Shown here one piece after another: positions 30,605 through 40,347 of a stretch of DNA of 64,000 bases. Position 1 is the first letter of the stretch, and the number at the start of each line of letters is the position of its first letter. Under the pieces are notes generated by a model. That model made no database searches. It was not told the DNA's origin and saw nothing but the letters and a program-made list of their open reading frames with translations. The DNA comes from Ammoniphilus sp. CFH 90114 (GTDB taxonomy: Bacteria > Bacillota > Bacilli > Aneurinibacillales > RAOX-1): positions 62,001 to 126,000 of the forward strand of contig NZ_SDLI01000007.1 of assembly GCF_004123195.1 (NCBI RefSeq), in the 5' to 3' direction. Position numbers and translations under genes: made by a program.

Positions 30605-32038
30605 GTGTTGACAGCTTCAAAGCTCCACATTTTACATACCAATGACATTCATAGCCATTTTCACCAGATGCCATACATAGCCGGTGGAATTCGCAAGCTC
30701 AAGCAGGAGAGTCAAGCTCAGGGTGAATTCGTTGTCACCGTGGATCTAGGTGATCATGCGGATCGAATGAATCCAATAACGGAAGGAACCTGGGGACGGG
30801 CAAACATTGAAATCATGAATGCTACAGGTTATCAATTTGCTTCCGTTGGGAACAATGAAGGTTTAACTTTTCCTAAGGATATTTTTCTAAGTTTTTACGA
30901 TGAGGCTAAATTCCAAGTGATCTGTGCAAACCTGATCGATTCGGAAACGAACCAACTCCCACGACTTATGAAGCCTTATTTTATTCAGCAGGTAGGTCCT
31001 TTGCGAGTGTGTTGGATCAGTGTGACGGCCCCGTTTCCTGTTTATGACTTACTTGGCTGGATTGTTATGGACCCTATATCAACCGTTCAAGAAATTGTAA
31101 CTGACGTCAGGGATCAAGTAGATCTAGTGGTATTGTTGTCGCACACAGGACTTCGCATGGACCATCAATTTGCCCAAGAAGTAAAGGGAATTGATATTAT
31201 CCTAGGTGCCCACACCCATGACCTGCTCGAGACGGGAATTCATGTGGAAGATACGTTTATTATCCAAACAGGAAAATTCGGCCAGTATCTTGGACAGACT
31301 ACTGTTGAATTCGATACTCAAACAAAAGGGATTATAAGTATAAAGGGGACTTGCCATCCTACCCAATCGTTTCCTGCTGCTCCTGATATTGTAGAGCTTA
31401 TAGCGCAACAAGAACGGGCTGCAAGTGAAGTATTATCTCCCGCCATCACCTTCCTTGAGCATGATTTTAATATAAGTTGGGTTGAGGAGTCCCCACTTGG
31501 GAACTTATTGGCTGAGGGAATACGGGACTGGGTGGGTTCAGAAGTAGCTATGGTTAATGCTGGAACCCTCCTGTTCTCTCTATCGAGAGGTTCAGTTACC
31601 CGGAAAGATTTATTAGCTCTTTGTCCACATCCGATTAATCCATGCAAGATTTCAATTAAGGGGAAGTTCCTCAGAAATATTCTGGAGGAGGCTCTGACAG
31701 ATGAGAGTATTCATCGGGAAATCAGAGGGCTTGGCTTTCGAGGGAAGGTAATGGGGTGGATGTGTGTGGATGGAATGTCTCTTCGTTATGATAAGAGACG
31801 AGCGGAAGGCGAACGGATCGAAAGTATTCTCGTTCAAGACCAACCGCTTGAAGAGGACAGGATTTACTCCATCGGAACCCTTGATATGTTTACATTTGGC
31901 TTTATCTTTCCCCTCTTTCGGAAAGCGGAAAAGATAGATTATTTTCTTCCTGAATTTATTCGGGATGTCTTAGAAAAAGAGCTACAAAGTACCGACGCCT
32001 TGGCAAGGAGCAGCAAGACAAGGTGGATTCACGTCTAG
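30605..32038 (+). CDS. yunD: YunD-like metallophosphoesterase / 5'-nucleotidase family
   Basis: 477 residues. Calcineurin-like metal motifs in order: HTNDIHSH (about 10-17), VDLGDHAD (about 46-53), GNNEG (about 78-82), LSHTGLR, GAHTHD (about 199-204); then a 5'-nucleotidase C-terminal domain from about residue 290. No signal peptide, so cytoplasmic, as in YunD. The start is GTG 30605 or TTG 30608, with AGGGGAG upstream. Substrate unknown. Confidence 0.88.
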   Translation: MLTASKLHILHTNDIHSHFHQMPYIAGGIRKLKQESQAQGEFVVTVDLGDHADRMNPITEGTWGRANIEIMNATGYQFASVGNNEGLTFPKDIFLSFYDEAKFQVICANLIDSETNQLPRLMKPYFIQQVGPLRVCWISVTAPFPVYDLLGWIVMDPISTVQEIVTDVRDQVDLVVLLSHTGLRMDHQFAQEVKGIDIILGAHTHDLLETGIHVEDTFIIQTGKFGQYLGQTTVEFDTQTKGIISIKGTCHPTQSFPAAPDIVELIAQQERAASEVLSPAITFLEHDFNISWVEESPLGNLLAEGIRDWVGSEVAMVNAGTLLFSLSRGSVTRKDLLALCPHPINPCKISIKGKFLRNILEEALTDESIHREIRGLGFRGKVMGWMCVDGMSLRYDKRRAEGERIESILVQDQPLEEDRIYSIGTLDMFTFGFIFPLFRKAEKIDYFLPEFIRDVLEKELQSTDALARSSKTRWIHV

Positions 32039-32061
32039 CAACTATACTTGGAGGTGAGGAA

Positions 32062-32322
32062 ATGAAATTTATCGACGACCTTTATAATCTTTATAGAGAT
32101 CATCTGACAGGTGATGACGAGGATGCTATTGCCATTGTCCTTGGTGTTCTCCAGGAACAGGATCGTGAAGACATGTTGAAGCTAATCTCCGACATGAATG
32201 AAGAGGAAATCTTTCATATGCTAAGTATGTTTCTCATAGAACTCATGAGACACAAGATGGCTACTGAAGGAGTAGGAAGCAGCACACTTGACACAGATCC
32301 AACGAGGGATACCTTCCATTAA
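32062..32322 (+). CDS. DUF6154-like small acidic protein
   Basis: 86 residues, acidic and helical (FIDDLYNLYRDHLTGDDEDA). The order of motifs resembles the DUF6154 family by recollection. GGAGGTGAGG precedes ATG 32062; the frame from 32023 overlaps yunD and is not used. Co-directional with yunD and yunC, probably one unit. Function unknown. Confidence 0.65.
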   Translation: MKFIDDLYNLYRDHLTGDDEDAIAIVLGVLQEQDREDMLKLISDMNEEEIFHMLSMFLIELMRHKMATEGVGSSTLDTDPTRDTFH

Positions 32323-32394
32323 CGGTTTCACACAACCTCTCTATAGGGCATATGATACGGTGAGAATATGTTCTACAGGGAGGCAGTAGCTTAT

Positions 32395-32697
32395 ATGATC
32401 GATGTGAAACCGATAACCCTTGAAGGACATCAAGTGGTAGCTATTTCGGTCCAATTACCCAAAACAACATTGCTTGTCGTAACAACGGATAAAGGTTATA
32501 TAATGTGCGGCGCTTTGGATGTAGGCTTATTGAATGAAAAGCTAAAGGATCGTCAAATCATTGCCGGTCGTGCATTAGGGGTTAGAACGATCGATCAGTT
32601 GCTTGAAGCTCCATTAGAGTCTGTTACAACGACAGCGGAGGAGCATGGCATTACCGCCGGGATGACCGGGAAAGAGGCCATTTTGAAGATGGTATAG
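32395..32697 (+). CDS. yunC: YunC-like DUF1805 protein
   Basis: 100 residues. [21 protein letters not shown] and [22 protein letters not shown] (about residues 39-83) match YunC nearly word for word. GGGAGG is 10 nt before ATG 32395. B. subtilis also keeps yunC near yunD and yunB. Function unknown. Confidence 0.9.
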   Translation: MIDVKPITLEGHQVVAISVQLPKTTLLVVTTDKGYIMCGALDVGLLNEKLKDRQIIAGRALGVRTIDQLLEAPLESVTTTAEEHGITAGMTGKEAILKMV

Positions 32698-32706
32698 AAG
32701 AGGAGA

Positions 32707-32736
32707 AGGTAACCTGTGTGACGGGTTGCCTTTTTA
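32707..32736 (+). terminator. Intrinsic terminator after yunC
   Basis: AGGTAACC pairs with GGGTTGCCT, then TTTTAT. Confidence 0.75.
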
Positions 32737-32812
32737 TATTCGTTCTCACCTGTTGAAACCTGGATATGAATTAGATAAGATGGGAAGCGAACTAGTATTG
32801 GAGGGACAATCC

Positions 32813-33607
32813 ATGAAGCAATACTTAGACTTGTGCAGGCACATTCTAGACAATGGGGCCAAAAAAGAAGATCGAACAGGTACGGGCACCATTAGTACAT
32901 TTGGTTACCAGATGCGTTTTGATTTACAGCAAGGGTTTCCTTTAGTAACAACGAAGAAATTGCATTTGAAATCCATCATTCATGAACTCCTTTGGTTCCT
33001 AAGAGGCTCTACGAATAACAATGAACTTGAAGAAGTGGGCGTTAGGATCTGGAGAGAATGGGCCAAAGAAGACGGTGAACTAGGACCTATCTATGGCAAG
33101 CAGTGGAGATCTTGGGCTTGTGAGGATGGGACAACCATTGATCAAATTGAGCAAGTGATTCGTGATATTAAGACGAATCCGGATTCGCGACGTCTCATTG
33201 TAAGTGCTTGGAATGTAGCAGAAATACCGAAAATGGCCTTAGCGCCTTGCCATACCTTATTTCAATTTTATGTAGCAGAAGGAAAACTGTCTTGTCAGCT
33301 CTACCAGCGCAGCGCGGACGTCTTTTTAGGAGTTCCCTTTAACATCGCCTCCTACGCACTCTTGACGATGATGATGGCTCAGGTATGCGATTTAGAGCCG
33401 GGTGATTTTGTCCACACTTTTGGTGATGTGCATATCTATAATAATCATCTCGAACAAGTTAAGCTTCAATTAACTAGAGATCCGCGCCCCCTGCCTCAGA
33501 TGGTGATCAAACCGGAAGTGAAGAATATATTTGATTTTAAATATGAGGATTTTGAGTTGCGTCATTATGATCCCCATCCCCATATTAAAGGAGAGGTTTC
33601 CGTATGA
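32813..33607 (+). CDS. thyA: Thymidylate synthase
   Basis: dUMP plus 5,10-methylene-THF to dTMP plus DHF. 264 residues, the B. subtilis ThyB/E. coli ThyA class. Catalytic Cys in [12 protein letters not shown] (about 146), [17 protein letters not shown] and [12 protein letters not shown] all intact. ATG 32813 with GGAGGGA upstream replaces the 32726 frame opening. Coupled to dfrA by an ATGA overlap, the expected pairing since ThyA produces the DHF that DfrA reduces. Confidence 0.97.
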   Translation: MKQYLDLCRHILDNGAKKEDRTGTGTISTFGYQMRFDLQQGFPLVTTKKLHLKSIIHELLWFLRGSTNNNELEEVGVRIWREWAKEDGELGPIYGKQWRSWACEDGTTIDQIEQVIRDIKTNPDSRRLIVSAWNVAEIPKMALAPCHTLFQFYVAEGKLSCQLYQRSADVFLGVPFNIASYALLTMMMAQVCDLEPGDFVHTFGDVHIYNNHLEQVKLQLTRDPRPLPQMVIKPEVKNIFDFKYEDFELRHYDPHPHIKGEVSV

Positions 33608-34083
33608 TTTCTGTCATTGTGGCCATGTCTAGGAACCGTGTCATCGGTAAGGATAACAAGATGCCATGGCATCTTCCGGCAGATTTGGCTTACTTTAAGC
33701 GTGTGACGATGGGCCATACCGTCCTCATGGGAAGGAAGACGTTTGAGTCCATGGGAAAGCCTTTGCCTGGGAGGAACAATGTGATTCTCACTAGACAAAA
33801 GGATTACCATCAAGAAGGATGTAGGGTACTCCATACAATAGAGGAAGCATTGAGGGAGTTCAAAGATCAGGATCTCTTTGTTATTGGTGGAGCGGAAATT
33901 ATTAAAGAATTTCTGCCTGTTGTGGACAAGCTGTATCTTACACAGATTGATGAAGAATTTGAAGGAGATACGTTTCTTCCTGAGTTCGATGCAGGGGAGT
34001 GGGTTGAAGTGTCTAGGACCGAAGGGGTAATAGATGAAAAGAACAAGTTTCCGCATACCTTCTTTGTCTACGAGAAAAAGTAA
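33604..34083 (+). CDS. dfrA: Dihydrofolate reductase
   Basis: NADPH-dependent DHF to THF. 159 residues. Substrate-site Asp region [16 protein letters not shown] (about residues 20-35), [23 protein letters not shown] in the cofactor site. Starts in the thyA stop (ATGA). Confidence 0.96.
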   Translation: MISVIVAMSRNRVIGKDNKMPWHLPADLAYFKRVTMGHTVLMGRKTFESMGKPLPGRNNVILTRQKDYHQEGCRVLHTIEEALREFKDQDLFVIGGAEIIKEFLPVVDKLYLTQIDEEFEGDTFLPEFDAGEWVEVSRTEGVIDEKNKFPHTFFVYEKK

Positions 34084-34111
34084 GTCCATCCACGTGGACT
34101 TACTTTTTTTC
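34078..34111. terminator. Bidirectional terminator
   Basis: AAGTAAGTCCA pairs with TGGACTTACTT around TCCACG, with T-tracts both ways; between dfrA and the convergent hydrolase. Confidence 0.92.
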
Positions 34112-34971
34112 TACGCTCTTGGAAAAACTCCCGGATCATTCGGAAGCTCAGATAATACTTGGTAAGGTGAAAAATACTCTTGAGGTATCTCTTCTGATGG
34201 ACGATGGTGGGTATAAATAAACTGTTTAATGAGATCATTCATTTCAATAGCCGCTCTCGTTGGAAGATGATGCTTGACGTTAGAGATAAACTTGAGTTCG
34301 TTATTCGGCAATTTTTCGTGTAGGAGCTGAGCATAGTGGAGGAAGCGTTTATCACGAGCCCCGTATAATAGCAAAATAGGTAACGTAATCTCCCCTAATC
34401 GGGAAGTACAATTATAATCCAACCCTGTACGATAATATTGTTCAATGTTACGAGCAGAGCCTCTACGAGCTTCCTGGTACTGTTCTCGGAATAACTCCAA
34501 CGTATCTGAATTGGTTGAGGAAACAGCTCTGGCTAAGAGTTCGACTCCACCTGCTTTGGCAATGGTGGCTCCGAGCAAGATTTGACTCCTTAGCCTCAGA
34601 TCTAGAACCTCTGATAGTCCGCCTAAAACAATCCCCCCTAGTGACCTCTCTGGGTACCTAAGGAGTACCTCCAATACAGCCGTGCCTCCCATTGAGTAGC
34701 CACAAAAATAAGCTTTTTCTAGTCCTAATTTGTCCATTATGGCTATCATATCATCCGCTATTAGAGAATAGGTAATAGGCAAGGATGAAGGAGAGCTATG
34801 GCCATGTCCCCGTATGTCGAACCTAATCACCTGAAAGTAAGGAGACAGGTCTCTCACTTGATAGGTAAACCCCTTGGTTGTAAGGACAGGTGGATGAATA
34901 AAAATAATGGGGATCCCCTCTCCTTCAGAGTCATAATGGAGAATAGCTCCGTTCACATCCATTTTAGGCAT
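34111..34971 (-). CDS. Alpha/beta hydrolase
   Basis: 286 residues. Nucleophile elbow GYSMGG (about residues 96-101), oxyanion strand IPIIFIHPP (about 20-28), RFDIRGHGHSS, and late catalytic Asp (LLLYGARDKRF) and His (NVKHHLPTRAA). A nonspecific esterase/lyase-like family; substrate cannot be told. The frame reaches the terminator. AGGAGAA upstream of ATG 34971. Confidence 0.85.
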   Translation of the reverse strand: MPKMDVNGAILHYDSEGEGIPIIFIHPPVLTTKGFTYQVRDLSPYFQVIRFDIRGHGHSSPSSLPITYSLIADDMIAIMDKLGLEKAYFCGYSMGGTAVLEVLLRYPERSLGGIVLGGLSEVLDLRLRSQILLGATIAKAGGVELLARAVSSTNSDTLELFREQYQEARRGSARNIEQYYRTGLDYNCTSRLGEITLPILLLYGARDKRFLHYAQLLHEKLPNNELKFISNVKHHLPTRAAIEMNDLIKQFIYTHHRPSEEIPQEYFSPYQVLSELPNDPGVFPRA

Positions 34972-35096
34972 GTCTTTTTCATTCTCCTGTCTAAAGAATA
35001 ATAGGATTGTACGTCATGTTTTTCTTTTTTAGTTTGAGTGTTTCTCTGGTATGGTATACCCCTAGTCAAGCATAGGTTGTATTAGGGAGGTGAAGT

Positions 35097-35849
35097 ATGG
35101 CCAGATTCAGGACGGGAAGACGGTTTAATGGAGCGAAGCCCTTCAGCTTTAAGACGGCTTTCTTCATTTCATTTACCATCTTCTTGCTCATTTCTTTTCA
35201 GACCTTTTTATACATCGAAAGAAAGCTTGAGCCTGCCATGCTCAAAATTGCTATGACTAAGGTAGAGCAGTTGGCTGCTGATGCGATTAATGAGGCGATA
35301 AGCAAAAGGATTGCCGAAGGTGTGGACTTTAAAGAACTTGTTTATTTCCAAGAGGATAAAGAGGGTCAAATTCGAGCTATTCTTTTTAATTATAATGAAC
35401 AGACTAGAATCGTGGGGGAAGCCACGGCAAGAGTAAGTAATACATTAAAAGAACTTGAGTCCATCCCCCTTATTATTCCTCTCGGTCAGGCATTAGACAG
35501 TAATATCCTGGCCATGATTGGTCCAGATGTCCCCATCACCATGGTACCTATGGGGTCCGTTCAAGTTAATATGGTGCCGGAAATTAGGGAGGCTGGAATC
35601 AATATGGTACATATTAATGTGTTTATTGAGATTCAAGCAAAGGTTCAAGTAGTCATTCCCTTCACGACGGAACCTACCATCGTAAGAACGCAGATTCCTA
35701 TTACGCAAGCTTTATTTATGGGTGAAGTGCCTGATTTTTATTTCCGTGGAACAGGGTTACCAGAAGAAGGAAAGGGCCCAACTATGTTGCCTCCTCTTCA
35801 GCTTGATGGGAAAAATTTTAGGATGGATGCTCCGCCCAGTACTCAGTAA
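35097..35849 (+). CDS. yunB: Sporulation protein YunB
   Basis: 250 residues. One N-terminal membrane segment (about 22-42), then the YunB core: KVEQLAADAINEAI and IPLGQALDSNILAMIGPDVPITMVPMG. In B. subtilis it is a sigma-E-controlled sporulation gene. GGGAGGTG precedes ATG 35097. It is divergent from the hydrolase and convergent with lytH. Confidence 0.92.
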   Translation: MARFRTGRRFNGAKPFSFKTAFFISFTIFLLISFQTFLYIERKLEPAMLKIAMTKVEQLAADAINEAISKRIAEGVDFKELVYFQEDKEGQIRAILFNYNEQTRIVGEATARVSNTLKELESIPLIIPLGQALDSNILAMIGPDVPITMVPMGSVQVNMVPEIREAGINMVHINVFIEIQAKVQVVIPFTTEPTIVRTQIPITQALFMGEVPDFYFRGTGLPEEGKGPTMLPPLQLDGKNFRMDAPPSTQ

Positions 35850-35857
35850 CACAACAA

Positions 35858-35890
35858 GGAGAGGGGGCTAAAATGCCCCCTCTCTTTACA
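35858..35890. terminator. Bidirectional terminator between yunB and lytH
   Basis: GGAGAGGGGGC pairs with GCCCCCTCTC, then TTTAC; T-tract weak on this side. Confidence 0.75.
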
Positions 35891-35898
35891 ATTAACCA

Positions 35899-36912
35899 TT
35901 ATTTTTTCTTCTTTTTTCTGTATTCAATCCGTTCCCACTTCTTCAAGTGAGGATAAGGATCGAAAGCCCATTCGGTCTTACCGTTATACTTATACATTCC
36001 GTAATGGAGATGGGGAGGAAACTTTCCTGATGTTCCTGGACTTCCGTATCCAGAACTTCCTACCCATCCAACGACATCACCGGGTTTTACGATATCACCG
36101 ATTTTTATATTCTTATTAAAGCCGCCTAAGTGAGCGTAATAGTGATAAACATTATTAAGATCTCGAATTCCAATTCTCCATCCACCGTAACGATTCCACC
36201 CTTTTACTTCGACGTAACCGTAGCATACACTGCGAACAGGGGTGCCATGATGAGCAAAGATATCTGTTCCTTCATGAATTCTTCTACCACCCCATCCTCT
36301 AGCATCTCCCCAAGTGGAGCGGTAACTGTAATCAGATCTAAGCGGTAAGGGGAAGGCGGATTCTGTTAGGTTGATCGTCTGGAAGTTCTGGAAAATCTGA
36401 GCGAACTCGGAAATAATATCAACGGTTTTATCGCTGCGATAATATTCCCAAAGCGAAATACGAATATCGTCTTCTGTATAACCATATTTGGAGATATATG
36501 TAGCAATCGTGTAGAGTACATCCTCATCGTTTGTGGAATCTGCCACGTTATCGCCGGAACCGTCTCTGCCCATCCCATTAAAGAAATCTATACTGTTTGG
36601 TGAAGTCTCATCCGTGTTTGGATTTAGGAACCCTCCCCATTTTTGTGGGGGGATATTAATAGATAGTTGCCTTTCCTTGTCAGGTTCTTCATTTTTTGAT
36701 CGCTTTTGTACATTCTTTTCATACTGGTTAATGGCAGCTAAGTAGTACCACGGCACTCCCGTTAACGTTGCCATTCGTTGAAAGAGTTCCATTTTATCTT
36801 CATAGGAAGATGAATCAGCTTGAGATTCTTTAGCTGAAGTCGGGAGAGAAGGACTGAGCAACGAAAAAACTAATAAAAAAACAAAAATTGGACGAGCCAA
36901 TAGGTTCACCAC
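35899..36912 (-). CDS. lytH: M23 peptidase, LytH (YunA)-type sporulation endopeptidase
   Basis: 337 residues. Signal segment at residues 5-27 (IFVFLLVFSLLSPSLPTSAKES), a central ~150-residue region, then an M23 LytM domain: HEGTDIFAHHGTPV (zinc His and Asp), YYAHLGGF and HLHYGMY. B. subtilis lytH is yunA, adjacent to yunB and lipA, the same order as here. LytH removes L-alanine-linked peptides in spore cortex formation; that role is inferred from family and synteny. Confidence 0.9.
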   Translation of the reverse strand: MVNLLARPIFVFLLVFSLLSPSLPTSAKESQADSSSYEDKMELFQRMATLTGVPWYYLAAINQYEKNVQKRSKNEEPDKERQLSINIPPQKWGGFLNPNTDETSPNSIDFFNGMGRDGSGDNVADSTNDEDVLYTIATYISKYGYTEDDIRISLWEYYRSDKTVDIISEFAQIFQNFQTINLTESAFPLPLRSDYSYRSTWGDARGWGGRRIHEGTDIFAHHGTPVRSVCYGYVEVKGWNRYGGWRIGIRDLNNVYHYYAHLGGFNKNIKIGDIVKPGDVVGWVGSSGYGSPGTSGKFPPHLHYGMYKYNGKTEWAFDPYPHLKKWERIEYRKKKKK

Positions 36913-37072
36913 CCATTTTTTGATCTAGGGTTAGTTTGTGTCAGAGAAAGGGCTTCGATACCACAAAGAGGTCAGGAAATGAATGGGGGTAGCAGTTGGG
37001 CGTATTGCATTTTGTGAAGGCAAGCTCTAAAATAAGGGGATGATAAGGGATAAGATGGGAGTGATTGATTGA

Positions 37073-37936
37073 ATGAACCAGCGTAAGCCCGAATGGTTAA
37101 AGATAAAGTTAAATACGGATAAAAACTTTAAAGAATTGAAGAAAATGATGCGAGGCAAAACTCTTCATACCGTGTGTGAAGAAGCGAAGTGCCCAAACTT
37201 ATATGAATGTTGGTCGAACCGAACAGCAACGTTTATGATAAATGGAAGCATCTGTACGAGGGCCTGTCGTTTTTGTGCGGTGACTACTGGCCTACCGACA
37301 GAATTAGACTTGGCTGAACCAGAGAAGGTTGCTGAAGCAGCGGAGCAGATGATGCTTAAATATGCGGTGGTAACCGCTGTGGCAAGGGATGACCTAAAGG
37401 ATGGGGGCGCATCCATATTTGCTGCAACCATTCATGCGATCCGCAAGAGACTCCCTCTCTGTAGTGTAGAAGTTTTGATCCCTGATTTCCAAGGGAACTG
37501 GGACGCTTTGCGGACGGTTCTGGAAGCAAAGCCTAACATTCTCAACCACAATATTGAGACGGTAGAACGATTATCTGACCGTGTTCGTTCCAAGGCGAAG
37601 TACGCAAGATCATTAGAACTTCTCAAGATTTCTAAAGATTTGGCTCCCGGAATCCCGACCAAGTCCAGTATAATGATTGGAGTAGGGGAAACAATGGAGG
37701 AAATACTCCAAACTATGAGAGATCTTCGTTCCCATGACGTTAATATCGTCACAATCGGACAATACCTTCAACCAAGCAAAAAACATCTTACTGTACAGAA
37801 GTATTGGCACCCAGATGAGTTTGCTTTCTTAAAAGAGGAAGGAATGAAGATGGGATTTGATCACGTAGAATCCGGTCCTCTTGTTCGAAGCTCGTATCAC
37901 GCTCACGAGCAGGGACAAGCAGCAGGACATGTGTAA
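37073..37936 (+). CDS. lipA: Lipoyl synthase
   Basis: Radical-SAM enzyme that inserts two sulfurs into octanoyl-GcvH or E2 domains. 287 residues. Auxiliary cluster C35-C40-C46 ([12 protein letters not shown]) and radical-SAM C61-C65-C68 (CTRACRFC) are intact. It works with GcvH, whose gene lies 19 kb upstream. ATG 37073 has no strong RBS beyond GGGAGTG at longer spacing. Confidence 0.97.
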   Translation: MNQRKPEWLKIKLNTDKNFKELKKMMRGKTLHTVCEEAKCPNLYECWSNRTATFMINGSICTRACRFCAVTTGLPTELDLAEPEKVAEAAEQMMLKYAVVTAVARDDLKDGGASIFAATIHAIRKRLPLCSVEVLIPDFQGNWDALRTVLEAKPNILNHNIETVERLSDRVRSKAKYARSLELLKISKDLAPGIPTKSSIMIGVGETMEEILQTMRDLRSHDVNIVTIGQYLQPSKKHLTVQKYWHPDEFAFLKEEGMKMGFDHVESGPLVRSSYHAHEQGQAAGHV

Positions 37937-37937
37937 A

Positions 37938-37972
37938 AAAAGCGCAGGGATGCTTCCCTGCGCTTGATTTTT
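37938..37972. terminator. Bidirectional terminator
   Basis: AAGCGCAGGGA/TCCCTGCGCTT 11-bp stem, TGCT loop, flanked by A7 and T6. Confidence 0.93.
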
Positions 37973-37973
37973 T

Positions 37974-38732
37974 CTATTGGTTTGTCATACGATGGGTTGA
38001 ATTCGTGTTCGGATACGTTTGATTTAAGTTGTAATCGTCAATATTCTGGTTATTATTCGTGACATTCATTCCTGTCATGTCTTTCGTTCGAGTCTTGAGC
38101 ACAGCTTCGAGTTGATCATTGTTAATCGTGTTGCTGCCAGTACGATTGACTAATGTGTTGACTTGGTCAATGACGTTTTCATCCCCGGAAATATAGATGT
38201 CATACCAACGAGGAGTCATTCCCCAAGCAGAAAGCTTGGCACGATTCAGCGTATCTTCATCTGTTACACCAGGACACCCAATAAAGATATCCTCATCCGT
38301 AACTAAGACGGTAGATTGATCTACTCCTGGAATCGCGGATACAACAGAACCAACAGCTCGAGCTAAAACATCTCGGTCGATGTGGAAGGTTCCATTTTGT
38401 TGCACAGTAACATCTCTTTTGTTATAAGTAGCATACCCATAATCTTTTTTACCGTTGCGGTTCATGCCTGTTGTTCCATCCTTATAGATGGAATGATTAA
38501 AGAGGGTTCCAAAGTTTCCTTGGTCATTTACATTAGCGTTAGCTAGAGGAGTACCGCGATCAGCTCTATTTCGCGTTAAACCGATGTTATCATCAGTTGC
38601 CAAGTTGTTTCCATATCCTGTTACTCCTGCCCCGTGATAATTCGTATCCCGCGCGTCATCCGCAGCTGGAGCACAACCAATAACACTCAAGGACAGGGCC
38701 GTGATAGCTAACCATGATTTCCACTTTGTCAT
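37974..38732 (-). CDS. YhcN/YlaJ-family sporulation lipoprotein
   Basis: 252 residues. Lipobox LSVIGC with C20 after a 19-residue signal. The YhcN/YlaJ domain is visible as VLARAVGSVVSAIPGVDQSTVLVTDEDIFIG; N- and C-terminal parts are N/T/Y-rich. ATG 38732 with AGGAGGTG upstream replaces the 38750 opening. It holds the yutC position next to lipA. Spore membrane location is inferred. Confidence 0.87.
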   Translation of the reverse strand: MTKWKSWLAITALSLSVIGCAPAADDARDTNYHGAGVTGYGNNLATDDNIGLTRNRADRGTPLANANVNDQGNFGTLFNHSIYKDGTTGMNRNGKKDYGYATYNKRDVTVQQNGTFHIDRDVLARAVGSVVSAIPGVDQSTVLVTDEDIFIGCPGVTDEDTLNRAKLSAWGMTPRWYDIYISGDENVIDQVNTLVNRTGSNTINNDQLEAVLKTRTKDMTGMNVTNNNQNIDDYNLNQTYPNTNSTHRMTNQ

Positions 38733-38861
38733 ATAAACACCTCCTGTCATTAGAGTAACCCTAATTCATTGAATCCATTGCAGGAAAGAGAGTGTGGATT
38801 ACAGGAAAGTGTGGTAATATATATTCTTAGATAATATGGTTAACATGGGAGGAAATAGAGC

Positions 38862-39173
38862 GTGATACGCATTCAAGGATTGTCCTTTGAATTGCTGGAA
38901 GACCATCGTAATGGATGGAATCCGGAGGCGTTCAAGAGCCGATATAGCGACATATTAAATAAGTTTGATTATATCGTAGGAGACTGGGGGTATGGTCAGC
39001 TACGGCTGAAGGGGTTCTTCGAGGACCAATATCCTAAATCCTCATTTGATAATCGAATTAGTTTCTTAGATGAGTATATACAAGAGTACTGCAATTTTGG
39101 TTGCCCTTATTTTGTATTGAAAAAATCAAAAGATAAACAAGGTGAATCAAAAGAAGAGCAACCTATAGAGTAG
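38862..39173 (+). CDS. yutD: YutD family protein
   Basis: 103 residues. Core DYIVGDWGYGQLRLKGFFED and EYCNFGCPYFVLKK match YutD. GTG 38862 with GGGAGGAAAT upstream. B. subtilis has yutD right after yutB(lipA)-yutC, the same order here. Function unknown. Confidence 0.9.
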   Translation: MIRIQGLSFELLEDHRNGWNPEAFKSRYSDILNKFDYIVGDWGYGQLRLKGFFEDQYPKSSFDNRISFLDEYIQEYCNFGCPYFVLKKSKDKQGESKEEQPIE

Positions 39174-39187
39174 GTTGCTCTTCTTTT
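39152..39187. terminator. Bidirectional terminator overlapping two stop codons
   Basis: GAAGAGCAACC pairs with GGTTGCTCTTC, T-tract TTTTA; it includes the end of yutD. Confidence 0.85.
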
Positions 39188-39455
39188 AGATAATGGTATA
39201 TAAAAACTCGAGCAGTTCTTCAGCTTCCTCTTCTGACACAGCAAAGGCATGCTCGATGTATCCTTCTTCCTTCAGATCATCCTGGCCAATGATAGCCGCA
39301 CGATTGGTTTGCAGATTAACAACCATCTTCTTTCCATAGAAATTATTGGTGATGGTAATAGCTAAATCATAGCGATTGCTCTCACCCATAAAGCTAACGA
39401 ATCGTGTTTTTGTGTCCTCTTTATGGTCATAGAGAAAAAAGGTCTCATTACTCAT
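39186..39455 (-). CDS. DUF3055-like small protein
   Basis: 89 residues beginning MSNETFFLYDHKEDTKTRFV, rich in beta and acidic C-terminus (AFAVSEEEAEELLEFLY). This fits DUF3055 as recalled. ATG 39455 is preferred: AGGAGG (39470-39465) is spaced for it and abuts the GTG at 39464. Function unknown. Confidence 0.75.
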   Translation of the reverse strand: MSNETFFLYDHKEDTKTRFVSFMGESNRYDLAITITNNFYGKKMVVNLQTNRAAIIGQDDLKEEGYIEHAFAVSEEEAEELLEFLYTII

Positions 39456-39634
39456 ATGTTTCACCCTCCTCCTGGATCTTTGTGTTCCATTTTAACATAA
39501 GAACCCCATGTTGTATTCTTAGCATAACACACCGTCTCTACCTACATCCAATCTAGAGGGGGATAGGGCTTGAACCGCGGGGAGTGGCTGGGTATACTGT
39601 AGGAAAGAATAAGTAGGAGAGGTGAACCTTTAGG

Positions 39635-39736
39635 GTGGATGAGAATTCAGGACATGTAGCCGTCATTTTACTTGCCCTTGTATTAACGTTTGCAATTACG
39701 ATTATTTCAGCTAAACTAAGGAAAAAGAAAAAGTAG
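39635..39736 (+). CDS. 33-residue membrane peptide before yutE
   Basis: GTG start with GGAGAGGTG 10 nt upstream. One membrane segment (VAVILLALVLTFAITIISA, residues 8-26) and a basic KLRKKKK end. It stops 11 bp before yutE, so it may be the first cistron of that unit. No family recognised. Confidence 0.55.
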   Translation: MDENSGHVAVILLALVLTFAITIISAKLRKKKK

Positions 39737-39747
39737 GTCGATATCTC

Positions 39748-40185
39748 ATGTATAATGTGAACACACAAAGAATTGAGGAAATCTTAACATACATAGACCA
39801 TTCGCTACTGCCTTCGTTACAGGCGATTATGCAGTCCGGTAAACAAGAATTATTAGGTGACTCTATCGCAGTCTTCGCTGCCGAAAGGATCGTCCATTTA
39901 TTTATTGAAGGAATGACAGATGTCGGGAACTTTTTAATTGATGGGTTTATTATGCGTGATCCAGGAAGCTATGAGGATATTGTAGACATCATGGAAGACG
40001 AAGGCGTTTATACGACAGAACAAGCAGTTGCATTTAAGGATATTGTTCTTTTGCGCAAGGATCTCGTGCAAAATTACACTGTGTCCATTCATGAGAGACT
40101 TTATGATGTTTATGCAGAGCATTCGAATGTCATGACCACTTATACCTCTCTCATTCGAAGCTATTTAAAGAAAGAATTATGGTAA
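39748..40185 (+). CDS. yutE: DUF86/HepT-like protein YutE, toxin motif altered
   Basis: 145 residues, all-helical DUF86 (HepT-like) protein as in YutE. In active HepT toxins the motif RX4HXY lies near the C-terminus; here the equivalent reads RKDLVQNY, with Gln in place of His. No MntA-like nucleotidyltransferase antitoxin is adjacent. So a housekeeping or lost-activity role is more likely than a toxin. Its own terminator follows. Confidence 0.82.
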   Translation: MYNVNTQRIEEILTYIDHSLLPSLQAIMQSGKQELLGDSIAVFAAERIVHLFIEGMTDVGNFLIDGFIMRDPGSYEDIVDIMEDEGVYTTEQAVAFKDIVLLRKDLVQNYTVSIHERLYDVYAEHSNVMTTYTSLIRSYLKKELW

Positions 40186-40194
40186 AAGAATTTG

Positions 40195-40230
40195 ACCCAA
40201 AAGCCCTAAGCTTTTGGGTTTACTTTTTGT
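40195..40230 (+). terminator. Intrinsic terminator after yutE
   Basis: ACCCAAAAGC/GCTTTTGGGT 10-bp stem, CCTAA loop, TTTACTTTTTG. Confidence 0.9.
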
Positions 40231-40347
40231 CATCAAAGCCTGTCATAATCCTATTTAGGTATTTTTTATATAAAATTGTATAAAAATTTACTTATCTAAT
40301 AAAATCGAGTAGAATATGATAATAAGAGAAAGGCGGTGAGTACGTAT

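Noticed and set aside
39748-40185. HepT/MntA toxin-antitoxin pair
   Set aside because: The catalytic His is missing and no nucleotidyltransferase gene is adjacent.
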